Under the pieces are notes generated by a model. It was given only the letters and a program-made list of their open reading frames with translations. It did not search any database and was not told the DNA's origin. Made by a program: the position numbers and the translations under genes. From Arthrobacter sp. NtRootA1 (GTDB taxonomy: Bacteria; Actinomycetota; Actinomycetes; Actinomycetales; Micrococcaceae), in contig NZ_AP024630.1 of assembly GCF_019976975.1 (NCBI RefSeq), forward strand, positions 682,001 to 746,000: a DNA stretch of 64,000 bases, written 5' to 3'. Below are positions 27,929-37,298 of this stretch, in pieces. How positions within the stretch are numbered: the stretch's first letter is position 1; the number at the start of each line of letters is the position of its first letter.

Positions 27929-29545
27929 ATGGCATCCGGGACAGGTACTGACAACGCTTCCAGCGCAGGAGTTGAGAGCGACGGTCATCTTATCGGGTTA
28001 GTGCGTGGCGGTGACATGTCCGCATTCGACGAACTGTATGAACGTCATGTGTCTGTCGCGTCCACAGTGGCCCGGCGAAACGTGGACAATCCAAGCGACG
28101 CCGAGGATGTTGTGGCCGAGGCTTTCCAAGCCGTATTGCAGAGCCTGGTTGCGGGACGGGGGCCGGACAACTTCTTCAGGGCGTACCTGCTGTCCACTGT
28201 CACCCGCCTGTCACATCATCGGAACCGGAAGGCCGGGCGGTCGCTGCCCAGCAGTGACGACGCCATTCTTGACCGTACGTTGCCGGATCCCGACGCCGTA
28301 GTCAAAGCCTTCGAATCGCATACGGTGGCAAAGGCATTTCGCGCCCTTCCCGAACGGTGGCAGGCCGTGCTGTGGTATCTGGACGTGGAAAGAATGAAGC
28401 CAGCGGCGGTGGCACCACTCCTGGGTCTGTCTGCGAATGCCGTGTCAGCACTGGCGCTCCGGGCACGGGAAGGCCTGAGGCGGCAATACCTGCAGGCCCA
28501 CGTGGCGGAAGAACTGGACAGTGAGTGCGCCGGATTCGCATCAAAACTCGGTACATTCATTCGAGGAGGACTTTCAAGGATTGCTGAACGCAAAATGCGT
28601 CAACACCTTAGTGGTTGCTCGAAATGCACCGGCGCCCTCTCGGAACTAAAGGACGTTCAGGGAACCATGCGGGCTGTGCTTATCCCGCTGGTAACTGGCA
28701 TACCTCTCGCCACCTTGGCAGCCAAGGGTGCCGGATTAGGTTTCCTGGGCGGGCTGGTCCCCATCAAGGCGGCGATCGTGGTGCCGGCTATTGGGCAACC
28801 AGCGGTAATGGCCATGGTAGCGGTGGCCGGTTTGGGCCTGGCCCTAGGCGCGGTTGGAATCGTTGGTCGCTTGACGCCGGATGTCCCCGTGGAGCAGTTG
28901 GCCATTGAGACAAGTTCCTCCCGTCAGGAGTCATTTGTAGGGGCCCCCGCCCCAACTCCCACGGCGACCCCGCTACCGAGCTTGCCATCGCCTGTGTCAC
29001 CAGCCGCGGTTGAGCCAGCGCCGTCAGACGGCGGGCCCGAGGAGTCAAACGCTGGACGCGAGGAGTCAAACGCCGGGGCCGAACCCTTGGTCGCTGCCCC
29101 GGTACCGTCGGGCGTGGAATCCCAGCCGGCGCCTCAACAGTCTGTTCCCTCGCCGGACCCGGCCTCGCCGGCGGCAACAGCCCTTCCCGCGTCACTTGTA
29201 GCGGTGACAGCGTCGGTGCGGATACCAAAGGACCGTGGTGCGGGCATGACGGCCATGGAGGTGGATTTTGGGATCGGCGGCTCACAGTCCCTGGGCCCGG
29301 CCAAAGCCGTGTTCTCAGTGGAGATGGATGCACGGATCCAGGAGAGTTCGCTGCTTGCCCCGGAAGGGTGGTCCTGCTCCATGGAGGGGCGGACGGCCGT
29401 CACCTGCATTACAGCTTCGGCCCGGCGGAACGACCTCCATTTTCAGGTGTCCGCCCAGTCCAAGCGTAAAAAGGGCGCCGGTGTCCTGACATATTCCTTG
29501 AGTGGGAGCGGTCTTGCAGCGGGCGAATTCGTGCACAAGTACTGA
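27929..29545 (+). CDS. Membrane-tethered ECF sigma factor fused to zinc-finger and extracytoplasmic domains
   Basis: A 538-residue protein. Region 2 (about 25-95; FDELYERHVSVASTVARRNV) and region 4 (about 135-190; FRALPERWQAVLWYLDVERM, then APLLGLSANAVSALALRARE) form an ECF sigma factor. HLSGCSKC (about 227-234) is the Hx3Cx2C zinc motif of ZAS anti-sigma domains. Two hydrophobic segments (about 250-310), a Pro/Ser/Ala-rich linker (about 325-425) and a C-terminal beta domain containing WSCSMEGRTAVTCITA follow. The whole resembles ECF groups with fused anti-sigma and exported sensing domains, such as ECF53. It may sense the wall and control the flanking genes. Confidence 0.85.
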   Translation: MASGTGTDNASSAGVESDGHLIGLVRGGDMSAFDELYERHVSVASTVARRNVDNPSDAEDVVAEAFQAVLQSLVAGRGPDNFFRAYLLSTVTRLSHHRNRKAGRSLPSSDDAILDRTLPDPDAVVKAFESHTVAKAFRALPERWQAVLWYLDVERMKPAAVAPLLGLSANAVSALALRAREGLRRQYLQAHVAEELDSECAGFASKLGTFIRGGLSRIAERKMRQHLSGCSKCTGALSELKDVQGTMRAVLIPLVTGIPLATLAAKGAGLGFLGGLVPIKAAIVVPAIGQPAVMAMVAVAGLGLALGAVGIVGRLTPDVPVEQLAIETSSSRQESFVGAPAPTPTATPLPSLPSPVSPAAVEPAPSDGGPEESNAGREESNAGAEPLVAAPVPSGVESQPAPQQSVPSPDPASPAATALPASLVAVTASVRIPKDRGAGMTAMEVDFGIGGSQSLGPAKAVFSVEMDARIQESSLLAPEGWSCSMEGRTAVTCITASARRNDLHFQVSAQSKRKKGAGVLTYSLSGSGLAAGEFVHKY

Positions 29546-29603
29546 CCACGAATCATTGCCAGATACAGCGTCACGAACCTATTGCGACGGCCACTAACTC
29601 AGA

Positions 29604-29636
29604 GGCGGTGCCCTGAGAAGGCAGCCGCCCTTTTAT
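29604..29636 (+). terminator. Intrinsic terminator/attenuator between sigma factor and polysaccharide operon
   Basis: GGCGGTGCC (29604-29612) pairs with GGCAGCCGCC (29620-29629) as a nine-base-pair stem with one bulged G, a seven-base loop, then CTTTTAT. Only 20 bases separate it from the next start codon, leaving little room for an independent promoter, so the downstream operon may depend on read-through or regulated attenuation. Confidence 0.7.
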
Positions 29637-29656
29637 CTGTGCAATTTAGGGGAAAT

Positions 29657-30571
29657 ATGAAAGCAACGTTGTTGGCCGTTGCAGGCTTGCTGGGCGCGTT
29701 GGCGGCGGTTTGGGCTTTGGTCCCGATCGGTCAAAAATGGTTCGTCCGCAGGTTCAGCTCGCCGCATGGCCTCCGATGGGCCATGGCAAGTTTGGGCGCC
29801 CTGTTGCTGCTGTCACTGGTGGGATGCGCAATGGAGCCGGCGCACCGCCCGTGGCTTGAGGTTGTAGTCCTGCTCACAGGAGCGGGGTTGATTGTGGGCT
29901 TTCTTGTCGCGCCCGCCTTCAGGATTCACCACGGTGTGGCCTTGCAACCCCGAAGGGTGCTGGCCATAGGAGCCCACCCTGACGATCTGGAATTGGCCTG
30001 CGGTGCAACCCTCGCCAAATTGGCCGATGCCGGGCATGAAGTCCGAACCATGGTGATGAGCTCAGGCGGAAAGGGAGGCGACAGCGCCATCCGTGTGACC
30101 GAAGCCGCGTCAGGCTCGGATTTCATGGGTGCCTCCAAGGTGCATGTCCACGACTTTACGGACACCAGCCTCGCGGAACATGGGGATGAAATGGTCCAGG
30201 CGATTGAGGCTGTGATGGGCGATTTCCGCCCCGACGTTGTGATTACCCATTCCCGTAACGATTATCACCAGGACCATCAGGCCGTACACAGTGCGACCAT
30301 GCGGGCAGCCCGCCAGCACTCCTCCATCCTGTGCTTCGAGAGTCCCTCATCTACACGGCAGTTCGATCCCAGCGTCTTCGTGGATATCGCGGGGTATGTG
30401 GACGTAAAGATTCACGCCGTTGCCATGCACCGGAACCAAAAGGGCAAGCCTTACATGAGTGCAGAAAGAGTACGCAGCCTCGCAGCGTTCAGGGGCTCGC
30501 AAGTGAAGACCACGTATGCAGAGGGTTTCGAACCTGTTCGACTGCTTGGCTCGGCCGTAGGGGAGTTCTGA
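29657..30571 (+). CDS. Membrane-anchored PIG-L/LmbE-family N-acetylglucosamine deacetylase
   Basis: The protein has 304 residues. Three hydrophobic segments (about 3-25, 42-62 and 68-92) precede a PIG-L domain. AIGAHPDDLELACGATLAKL carries the AHPDD zinc motif, and HSRNDYHQDHQAVHSATM carries the HxDH motif. The family removes acetyl groups from GlcNAc-containing lipids, MshB-type thiols or glycans. Membrane helices suggest a lipid-linked or nascent polymer substrate. The ATG at 29657 has an AGGGGA site. Its stop overlaps the ATP-grasp start by one base (TGATG). First gene of a four-gene operon. Confidence 0.88.
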   Translation: MKATLLAVAGLLGALAAVWALVPIGQKWFVRRFSSPHGLRWAMASLGALLLLSLVGCAMEPAHRPWLEVVVLLTGAGLIVGFLVAPAFRIHHGVALQPRRVLAIGAHPDDLELACGATLAKLADAGHEVRTMVMSSGGKGGDSAIRVTEAASGSDFMGASKVHVHDFTDTSLAEHGDEMVQAIEAVMGDFRPDVVITHSRNDYHQDHQAVHSATMRAARQHSSILCFESPSSTRQFDPSVFVDIAGYVDVKIHAVAMHRNQKGKPYMSAERVRSLAAFRGSQVKTTYAEGFEPVRLLGSAVGEF

Positions 30572-31494
30572 TGGTTCGGGTACTCGTAACAGGCGTTGGA
30601 GGACCAGCTGGCTCCTCCTTGGCGCGCCAGCTAAGAGAACTGGGGCATTGGGTCCTGGGCGTTGATATGCAAGCGGTCAACGGTTCCGCGGCTCACATGG
30701 TCTCCTTGGTATCGGCCTCCAGTTCTCCCGACTATCTGTGGGAACTGCGGGGACTTGTGGGCGCCCATGGCATCGATCTTGTGGTGCCCACCGTCAGCGA
30801 TGAACTCGTCCTGGTTTCCGAAGCCCGGCAAGGCTTCGCCCCTAATGTCGAGGTCCTTATTGCCGACCCCGCACCCGTTCGAATCGCGAATGACAAATTC
30901 CTCACCATGACGTGCCTCGCCAATGCAGGCGTCGCTGTCCCCGATTTCGGGTTGCCCGGCGATTTCGCCTCTGTCGATCAGGCGATGGCGCGGCTAGGGG
31001 GATCCCTAGTGGTCAAGCCACGCATTTCCCGCGGGGGACGCGGGGTTCAGGTACTGGAAAAGACTGCCGACGGCGGCCGGAACGCCGCCCACGTCTGGTC
31101 CTTCTTGGACGATTCCTGGATTGTGCAACGATTCGCACCTGGAACGGAGTACGCGCCCGTGGTCCTCCGCCACAGGCCTGAGCCGGGCCAGGACGATCTT
31201 GTGGTGGTGCTGGAGAAGACGGAACTCAAAGAGGGGCGTGTAGGGAATGCCGTGTCTGTCAGGAGGGTCGACGGAGCCGAGAGCGCCGACGTGGCCCAAT
31301 TGGCTGATTCAGCCGTGACCGCGCTCGGGTTGATAGGACCCATCGACGTGGACGTGCGCCGCCTGCAGGACGGAAGCCCAGTGGTACTGGAGATCAACGC
31401 GCGGTTCGGCGCAAACAGTGCGTTCGCCCCCGAACTCCTGGAGAACGTCCTGGACCGATATGTCGCCGGTCGAATCACCGGAAGGCCTGCGTGA
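30571..31494 (+). CDS. ATP-grasp ligase (CarB-like)
   Basis: The protein has 307 residues. An N-terminal Rossmann-like domain (VRVLVTGVGGPAGSSLARQL) precedes an ATP-grasp fold: LGGSLVVKPRISRGGRGVQV with the ATP-binding Lys, and PVVLEINARFGANSAFAPEL with the metal-binding Glu and Asn. It is related to carbamoyl-phosphate-synthase-like ligases that join a carboxylate to an amine, often amino acids to sugars or peptides. Placed between a deacetylase and a polysaccharide synthase, it could acylate an exposed amino sugar; that is inference. Overlap with both neighbours (one base and four bases) implies one translated unit. Confidence 0.85.
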   Translation: MVRVLVTGVGGPAGSSLARQLRELGHWVLGVDMQAVNGSAAHMVSLVSASSSPDYLWELRGLVGAHGIDLVVPTVSDELVLVSEARQGFAPNVEVLIADPAPVRIANDKFLTMTCLANAGVAVPDFGLPGDFASVDQAMARLGGSLVVKPRISRGGRGVQVLEKTADGGRNAAHVWSFLDDSWIVQRFAPGTEYAPVVLRHRPEPGQDDLVVVLEKTELKEGRVGNAVSVRRVDGAESADVAQLADSAVTALGLIGPIDVDVRRLQDGSPVVLEINARFGANSAFAPELLENVLDRYVAGRITGRPA

Positions 31495-32768
31495 CACCTC
31501 TTGATGCTGCCCTGGCGTTTGTCCAGGTTGGGGGCGTGCTGATTCTCAGTTTCGGAGTGGTCAAGATCGTCTACGTTCCACTGGCCTTGTATTTCAACCG
31601 GCTTTACCGTTCCAACTCTGCCAAGCATCGCTACTCCGTCATCACTGACCGGCCCCTGGTCTCTGTGATCGTGCCCGGCTATAACGAGGCCGTGGTGATC
31701 ACCAGTTGCGTCGAGTCGATACTTGCCAGCCGCTATTTACGCTTGGAAGTAATTCTGGTGGACGACGGTTCCACTGATTCCACCGCCAGCATCATGGCAG
31801 GACTTGCAGATCAGTATGATCGGGTCCGATTTCTCTCCCAAGCGAATGCAGGGAAAGGCGCTGCGCTCAACTATGGCATCGCCGAGGCCAATGGAGACAT
31901 CCTGATGTTTGTCGACGCCGATGGGATATTTGCCCCCGACACCCTGATGCGCATGCTCGAGGGTTTTGATCACGCCAAGGTGGGAGCGGTATGCGGCGAC
32001 GACCGGCCGGTTAACCTGAATCGCGTTCAAACGATGATGCTTGCCGTTCTAAGCCACGTCGGGACAGGCCTGGTCCGTAGGGCCTTGTCCTTGTTGCATT
32101 GCCTGCCAATCGTCTCCGGAAATATAGGTGCCTTCCGCCGTGACGTAGTCCAACTGGTAGGCGGTTTTCACGAGGATACGCTCGGTGAGGATCTTGAGCT
32201 CACTTGGCGTGTCTATAAGGCCGGCTACCGGGTGAGGTTCCAGCCCTCAGCCTTGGTCTATGCCGAGTCGCCGTCAACGATGGGCGGATTGTGGCGGCAG
32301 CGCGTTCGGTGGTCGCGGGGCCTGCTCCAGACGCTCCGGATGCATATCGGGATGCTTGGGCGGCGGCGTTACGGGCTGTTTGGCATGTTTCTTTTGTTCA
32401 ACGCCATCACCATGGTGGTGATTCCTGTGCTGCAACTTGCCATTTTGGCGGTGCTGCCGTTCCTCTACCTTGCCGGTTCAGGTCCCGTACCCGCTGAAGT
32501 CCTCGCCATTCTTGGCTGGTTGGGACTGTTTGTGTCCTTGGCTCTGATTGTGTTCTCCATTGGCCTCAACCGTTCATGGAAGGACCTTCGCTTTCTATGG
32601 ACGCTGCCCCTGTGGCCCCTGTATTCGGTATTCGTTGGCCTGGCTCTAGCCAGCGCAATCATCAAGGAGATCCGCGGCACCCCTGCCGTCTGGAACAAGC
32701 TCCAACGGACGGGCGTTATTTCCGTAACTGCCACAGAGGCCGGCCCCCGCTACGAGGCAGGCGTATGA
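31491..32768 (+). CDS. Processive family 2 glycosyltransferase (polysaccharide synthase)
   Basis: A 425-residue synthase. An N-terminal helix (about 8-28) precedes the GT-A domain: VIVPGYNEAVV, VILVDDGSTDSTASI, MFVDADGIFAPDTLMRM (DxD), EDLELTWRVYKAGYR and WRQRVRWSRGLLQT (QxxRW). Three or four C-terminal helices (about 300-410) form the channel. These residues place it with PgaC/IcaA and hyaluronan-type beta-glycan synthases; poly-N-acetylglucosamine is a likely but unproven product. GTG start at 31491 overlaps the ATP-grasp stop (GTGA). Confidence 0.92.
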   Translation: MTPLDAALAFVQVGGVLILSFGVVKIVYVPLALYFNRLYRSNSAKHRYSVITDRPLVSVIVPGYNEAVVITSCVESILASRYLRLEVILVDDGSTDSTASIMAGLADQYDRVRFLSQANAGKGAALNYGIAEANGDILMFVDADGIFAPDTLMRMLEGFDHAKVGAVCGDDRPVNLNRVQTMMLAVLSHVGTGLVRRALSLLHCLPIVSGNIGAFRRDVVQLVGGFHEDTLGEDLELTWRVYKAGYRVRFQPSALVYAESPSTMGGLWRQRVRWSRGLLQTLRMHIGMLGRRRYGLFGMFLLFNAITMVVIPVLQLAILAVLPFLYLAGSGPVPAEVLAILGWLGLFVSLALIVFSIGLNRSWKDLRFLWTLPLWPLYSVFVGLALASAIIKEIRGTPAVWNKLQRTGVISVTATEAGPRYEAGV

Positions 32769-33892
32769 AGGCTCTTGGATCCACGATGCTGGTTGCCAGG
32801 CTAAGTGCTGCCCTGGTGGGCTCCGTTCTCCTTGGCGTTGCGTTGACGGGTGTCGCTGCATGCGCAGAAGAACCGGAGCATCGTCCTACGGACCGCATGG
32901 TGAATCTTGGCTTTGAGGACGTCATCAACGAGGACCCGTCGCACCTTGTGGATTTGGCGGAACGATTGGAAGCTGTGGACGCCACCGCCGTATCGATCTC
33001 CGTGGGACGCACAGATTGGACGGCCTTTCCCTGGTCCGGCCAAACCGACGCGATCTCTTATGAGGTTTCCCGCACAGGCAGGGACTTCGTGGGGGAGGCG
33101 ATCTCAGCATTGGCGAAAAATGGCAAGGAACGTGATGTGATCCTCACGATCGATGTCCTGTTGGACCGTGCACTGAGTGAGGACCCCTCCCTGGCGGGTC
33201 GGAATATCGCTGGTGAGCCATCCAAAGCCTTCGCCAGTGTGTCGTCCCTGCGGCACGGCAAGGCCGGTGCCCGACTGGCTTCCTTGGCTGGTGCCGTCGC
33301 GAAGAAGTACCGGCCCACGGCGGTGAATCTCACGGAATTGATGTTCGATGATTTCACCTTTGGCAGTGAAGACTTCGATGACTTCAAAGCCACCACCGGA
33401 GAAGATGACTGGCCCAGAAACCGCGAAGGCGGGATCGACCAATCGGATGCCCGGATCAGCACGTGGCGCAGCGAAGCCATGGCTGACATCGTGCGCAGGG
33501 TGGGAGCCGCCGTCGAACCTTATGGTGTCCGGCTGGAGATGGATGTGCGCTCGCCGCGGGATTCACCGTCGGCGGACCGCGCCGACAGCGGCCATGACTA
33601 CGACCTCTTGCTCAAGCAGCTCGATCGGCTCCACGTTTGGGAGTACGTAGGAATTAACGCCGAGCGCTCGCCGCAGACGAAGGATCTCGCAAAAGCCTTG
33701 ACCCGCCGCGCGGGCTCCCGCATGTCCTTGTCTGTCGGGCTCTGGTCCGATGACGGCACGATCTCCCCGGAAAGGTTCGAAACCGCTTTGCGCGAGGCTG
33801 CCCGAGGCGGGGCCACATCCGTGTCCGTGACGCCCGCAAGCCTCATGACCGCCGGTCATTGGGAGGTCTTGCGGAACGCTTGGGCCCGGTAA
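32765..33892 (+). CDS. Exported lipoprotein resembling the PgaB C-terminal glycosidase (GH153-like)
   Basis: A 375-residue protein with a signal peptide and lipobox VAAC. The mature region folds as a TIM-barrel-like protein: DRMVNLGFEDVINEDPSHLV, then LTELMFDDFTFGSEDFDDFK, ISTWRSEAMADIVRRVGAAV and LEMDVRSP. The acidic MFDDFTFG segment and overall layout recall the C-terminal glycoside hydrolase domain of PgaB, which cuts de-N-acetylated poly-GlcNAc. Similarity is weak by eye. ATGA overlap (32765-32768) couples it to the synthase. No CE4 deacetylase domain is present; the PIG-L protein may take that role. Confidence 0.6.
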   Translation: MKALGSTMLVARLSAALVGSVLLGVALTGVAACAEEPEHRPTDRMVNLGFEDVINEDPSHLVDLAERLEAVDATAVSISVGRTDWTAFPWSGQTDAISYEVSRTGRDFVGEAISALAKNGKERDVILTIDVLLDRALSEDPSLAGRNIAGEPSKAFASVSSLRHGKAGARLASLAGAVAKKYRPTAVNLTELMFDDFTFGSEDFDDFKATTGEDDWPRNREGGIDQSDARISTWRSEAMADIVRRVGAAVEPYGVRLEMDVRSPRDSPSADRADSGHDYDLLLKQLDRLHVWEYVGINAERSPQTKDLAKALTRRAGSRMSLSVGLWSDDGTISPERFETALREAARGGATSVSVTPASLMTAGHWEVLRNAWAR

Positions 33893-33935
33893 TTACGGTC
33901 TGTCCGGTGCCCATCCCGAGGCGTACCCTGAGCGC

Positions 33936-34265
33936 ATGGGCATGGAATCCGTAATGGCGGCAGTGGTAAGCCTTGCACTGATTGTGGGGTCGGTTTGGGC
34001 TGGCACGCGGCTGGTGCAGAAGGGCGTTTCCGCGAAGGGGGCGACGGGCACGCTCGGGAGTGTCCTTTCCATGATCGAGCCGTCCACTGGTGCGCCGACC
34101 AAAATTGAGGCCGCGGCAGCCCGCGAGGAGATGCGGCAGCGAAGGCACGAGAAATTGGTAGCCGGCCCCGGCACCGCAGAGGTCAGTCTGTTCGCCGGGA
34201 AGGTGGTCCTGCCGCCGTCGGCCGACAGGATAGCCAAGCAGCAGTCCGGGGACGCCAAAATCTGA
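33936..34265 (+). CDS. Small membrane-anchored protein, function unknown
   Basis: The protein has 109 residues. A single hydrophobic helix (about 6-25; VMAAVVSLALIVGSVWAGTR) is followed by a charged tail, REEMRQRRHEKLVAGPG. Codon usage is normal for the region. It is not recognised. It lies 43 bases after the glycosidase-like lipoprotein and could belong to that operon or stand alone before ppc. Confidence 0.55.
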   Translation: MGMESVMAAVVSLALIVGSVWAGTRLVQKGVSAKGATGTLGSVLSMIEPSTGAPTKIEAAAAREEMRQRRHEKLVAGPGTAEVSLFAGKVVLPPSADRIAKQQSGDAKI

Positions 34266-34382
34266 GACGTATTCCCGCAGTAGAGTCCTGTGCGGGTAAG
34301 ATCCCGTAGGAAACATTAGTAACCCGGCTCACAGTATCCAGCGCAGTGTACGAGCCAAACCAGATCCCGAAGGTAAGTATCC

Positions 34383-37181
34383 ATGGTTCACACTGCCCAT
34401 CAAGACACCGATCTCGCAGCAGAACTGCGGGCCGACGTGCGCCGCGTTTCCACCCTGTTGGGTGAGTCCCTGGTGCGACAACACGGCCCGGAATTGCTGC
34501 AGCTCGTGGAGCAGGTCCGCCTGCTGACGAAGGAATCCAAAGAAGCCGCACGGGGCGGGGCGGACGCGACCGGTCCATGGAGCGCGCACGACGTCGTAGC
34601 CCAGGTCCGCGAGTTGCTTGCCTCCCTGCCACTGGACCAGGCGACGGATCTGGTCCGTGCCTTCGCGTTCTATTTCCACCTCAGCAATGCGGCTGAGCAG
34701 GTCCACCGGGTCCGCGGGCTGAGGACCCGACAGGAGAAGGACGGCTGGCTTGCGAAGGCCGTTACGGAAATTGCCGGCCAGGCTGGCCCGCAGGTCCTTC
34801 AGGACGTTGTGAACGAGCTCGATGTGCGGCCCATTTTCACGGCACATCCCACAGAGGCCTCGCGACGCTCAGTGCTGGACAAGGTCCGCAAGCTCTCTGA
34901 CGTCTTGGCCCAGCCCACGGAAGAGGGAACCTCTGCCCGACGCCGCCAGGATCGCCAACTCTCGGAAATCATCGACCAAATGTGGCAGACCGATGAGCTT
35001 CGCCAGGTCCGGCCAACGCCCGTGGATGAAGCGCGGAACGCGATCTATTACCTGAACAGCATCCTCACCGATGCCATGCCGGAGATGCTGACTGACCTCT
35101 CTGAACTCCTTGCCGAGCACGGCGTGGTCCTGCCGGCTGCCAGCGCGCCGCTGCGTTTCGGTTCCTGGATCGGTGGCGACCGCGATGGAAACCCCAACGT
35201 TACCGCGGCAGTTACGCGCGAAATCCTGCAGTTGCAGAACCAGAATGCGGTTCGGATCAGCATCGCGTTGATCGACGAGCTGATCTCGGTCCTGTCCAAC
35301 TCCACCGCGTTGTTCGGGGCTGACCAAGAGTTGCTGGATTCGATCGACGTGGACCTCAAGAACCTCCCCGGTCTGGACAAGCGCATCCTGGAGCTCAATG
35401 CCCAGGAGCCTTATCGACTCAAGCTCACGTGTATCAAGGCCAAGCTCATCAATACGGGCCGCCGAGTTTCCGCCTCGACCTATCATGAGCCCGGGCGGGA
35501 CTACTCCACCACAAGTGAGCTGTTGGCCGAGTTCGGCCTGCTCGAAGCCTCGCTCCGGAACCACGCTGCGGGTCTTGTTGCCGACGGCGCCTTGGCCCGT
35601 GTTCGCCGTGCGATCGCAGCCTTCGGCCTTCACCTGGCAACCCTGGACATCCGTGAGCATGCCGATTACCACCACGATGCCGTCGGACAGCTCGTGGACC
35701 GTCTTGGTAGCGAGAAGCCATACGCCTCCTTGACCCGTGAGGAACGTTTCGAATTCCTTGGAGCCGAGCTGGCCTCACGCCGTCCACTCTCCGGCCACCC
35801 GATCAAGCTCGACGGCGCCGCGGATGGCACCTACGACGTCTTCCGGAGCATCCGCCAGGCCCTGCACACTTACGGTCCGGACGTTGTGGAAACATACATC
35901 ATTTCCATGACCCGGGGCGCCGACGACGTCCTGGCCGCCGCTGTGCTGGCACGCGAGGCCGGTTTGATTGACCTCTTCGGGGAAAAGGCGCACGCCAAGA
36001 TCGGCTTTGCACCGCTGCTGGAAACCGTGGAGGAGCTCCGCGCATCCGCTGAGATTGTGGATCAGTTGCTCTCGGATCCCTCCTACCGTGAACTGGTCCG
36101 TCTCCGCGGCGACGTCCAGGAAATCATGCTCGGGTACTCCGATTCCAACAAGGAATCCGGTGTGATGACCAGCCAGTGGGAGATCCACAAGACCCAACGG
36201 AAGCTGCGCGATGTGGCTGCCAAGCACGGCGTGAGGGTCCGCCTGTTCCATGGCCGTGGTGGTTCCGTAGGCCGTGGTGGTGGTCCGACGTATGACGCCA
36301 TCATGGCCCAGCCCAATGGTGTGCTCGAGGGCGAAATCAAGTTCACCGAGCAGGGCGAGGTCATCTCGGACAAGTACTCACTTCCCGAGCTTGCCCGCGA
36401 GAACCTTGAGCTGTCCTTGGCAGCCGTCATGCAGGGCTCTGCCTTGCACCGGACTCCGCGAACCTCCGAAAACGAGCGCGAGCGCTACGCGAACGTTATG
36501 GAAACCATTTCCGATGCTGCCTTTGCACGCTACCGGGCATTGATCGACGACGCCGATCTCCCGGCCTACTTCCTGGCGTCCACGCCCGTGGAGCAGCTGG
36601 GTTCCTTGAATATCGGATCGCGACCCTCCAAGCGTCCTGATTCGGGTGCTGGCCTGGGTGGGCTTCGCGCCATCCCGTGGGTGTTCGGTTGGACGCAGTC
36701 GCGCCAGATCGTTCCCGGCTGGTTTGGTGTGGGCTCAGGCCTGAAAGCGGCACGGGAAGCCGGTGACGCTGAGCAGCTCATGGAAATGATGGATCGCTGG
36801 CATTTCTTCCGTTCGGTCATCTCCAACGTCGAAATGACCTTGGCCAAGACCGACATGGAAATCGCGGGACACTACGTTTCTTCCTTGGTTCCTGAGGAAC
36901 TGCACCGCTTGTTCCACATGATCCGGGACGAGTACGAGCTCACGGTTGCTGAAATCGAGCGACTGACCGGGGAGATTGAACTCCTTGACGCCCAGCCCAC
37001 CCTGAAGCGATCGCTGGAAATCCGTGATCAGTATCTGGACCCGATCAGTTACTTGCAGGTGGAGCTGCTTCGCCGTGTGCGTGAGGAATCGGTGTCCGGC
37101 GCAGAGATTGATGAACGCCTTCAGCGCGCCATGCTGATAACCGTCAACGGTGTGGCGGCCGGCCTGCGGAACACAGGCTAG
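34383..37181 (+). CDS. ppc: Phosphoenolpyruvate carboxylase
   Basis: A 932-residue enzyme that carboxylates PEP with bicarbonate to oxaloacetate, replenishing the TCA cycle. Conserved motifs are [11 protein letters not shown] (catalytic His region), [25 protein letters not shown] and the glycine loop [15 protein letters not shown], followed by the C-terminal [12 protein letters not shown] typical of the family. Length is normal. The leader has a GAAGG ribosome site ahead of the ATG at 34383. The gene is followed by repeat array E inside a terminator hairpin. Confidence 0.97.
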   Translation: MVHTAHQDTDLAAELRADVRRVSTLLGESLVRQHGPELLQLVEQVRLLTKESKEAARGGADATGPWSAHDVVAQVRELLASLPLDQATDLVRAFAFYFHLSNAAEQVHRVRGLRTRQEKDGWLAKAVTEIAGQAGPQVLQDVVNELDVRPIFTAHPTEASRRSVLDKVRKLSDVLAQPTEEGTSARRRQDRQLSEIIDQMWQTDELRQVRPTPVDEARNAIYYLNSILTDAMPEMLTDLSELLAEHGVVLPAASAPLRFGSWIGGDRDGNPNVTAAVTREILQLQNQNAVRISIALIDELISVLSNSTALFGADQELLDSIDVDLKNLPGLDKRILELNAQEPYRLKLTCIKAKLINTGRRVSASTYHEPGRDYSTTSELLAEFGLLEASLRNHAAGLVADGALARVRRAIAAFGLHLATLDIREHADYHHDAVGQLVDRLGSEKPYASLTREERFEFLGAELASRRPLSGHPIKLDGAADGTYDVFRSIRQALHTYGPDVVETYIISMTRGADDVLAAAVLAREAGLIDLFGEKAHAKIGFAPLLETVEELRASAEIVDQLLSDPSYRELVRLRGDVQEIMLGYSDSNKESGVMTSQWEIHKTQRKLRDVAAKHGVRVRLFHGRGGSVGRGGGPTYDAIMAQPNGVLEGEIKFTEQGEVISDKYSLPELARENLELSLAAVMQGSALHRTPRTSENERERYANVMETISDAAFARYRALIDDADLPAYFLASTPVEQLGSLNIGSRPSKRPDSGAGLGGLRAIPWVFGWTQSRQIVPGWFGVGSGLKAAREAGDAEQLMEMMDRWHFFRSVISNVEMTLAKTDMEIAGHYVSSLVPEELHRLFHMIRDEYELTVAEIERLTGEIELLDAQPTLKRSLEIRDQYLDPISYLQVELLRRVREESVSGAEIDERLQRAMLITVNGVAAGLRNTG

Positions 37182-37228
37182 ACGCTCTCGCACATCCTCT
37201 TGGTTTTTCCGGAACGCTCTCTCACCCC
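37181..37228 (-). repeat. Array E of the 32-bp tandem repeat family (2 units)
   Basis: Cores CTCTCGCAC (37185) and CTCTCTCAC (37217) are exactly 32 bases apart and start four bases after the ppc stop. The second unit forms the left arm of the ppc terminator hairpin. Confidence 0.8.
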
Positions 37229-37262
37229 TCGAAATGTCGATCGGGGTAGGGGAGCGTTCCGG
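37209..37262 (+). terminator. ppc terminator-like hairpin built on repeat array E
   Basis: CCGGAACGCTC (37209-37219) and GAGCGTTCCGG (37252-37262) are exact 11-base complements, with inner ACCCC/GGGGT pairing. The stem is not followed by a T-run. Confidence 0.65.
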
Positions 37263-37298
37263 CTTAAAGCACCTGCGCCTGAGCGTTAGGGTTGTTGG

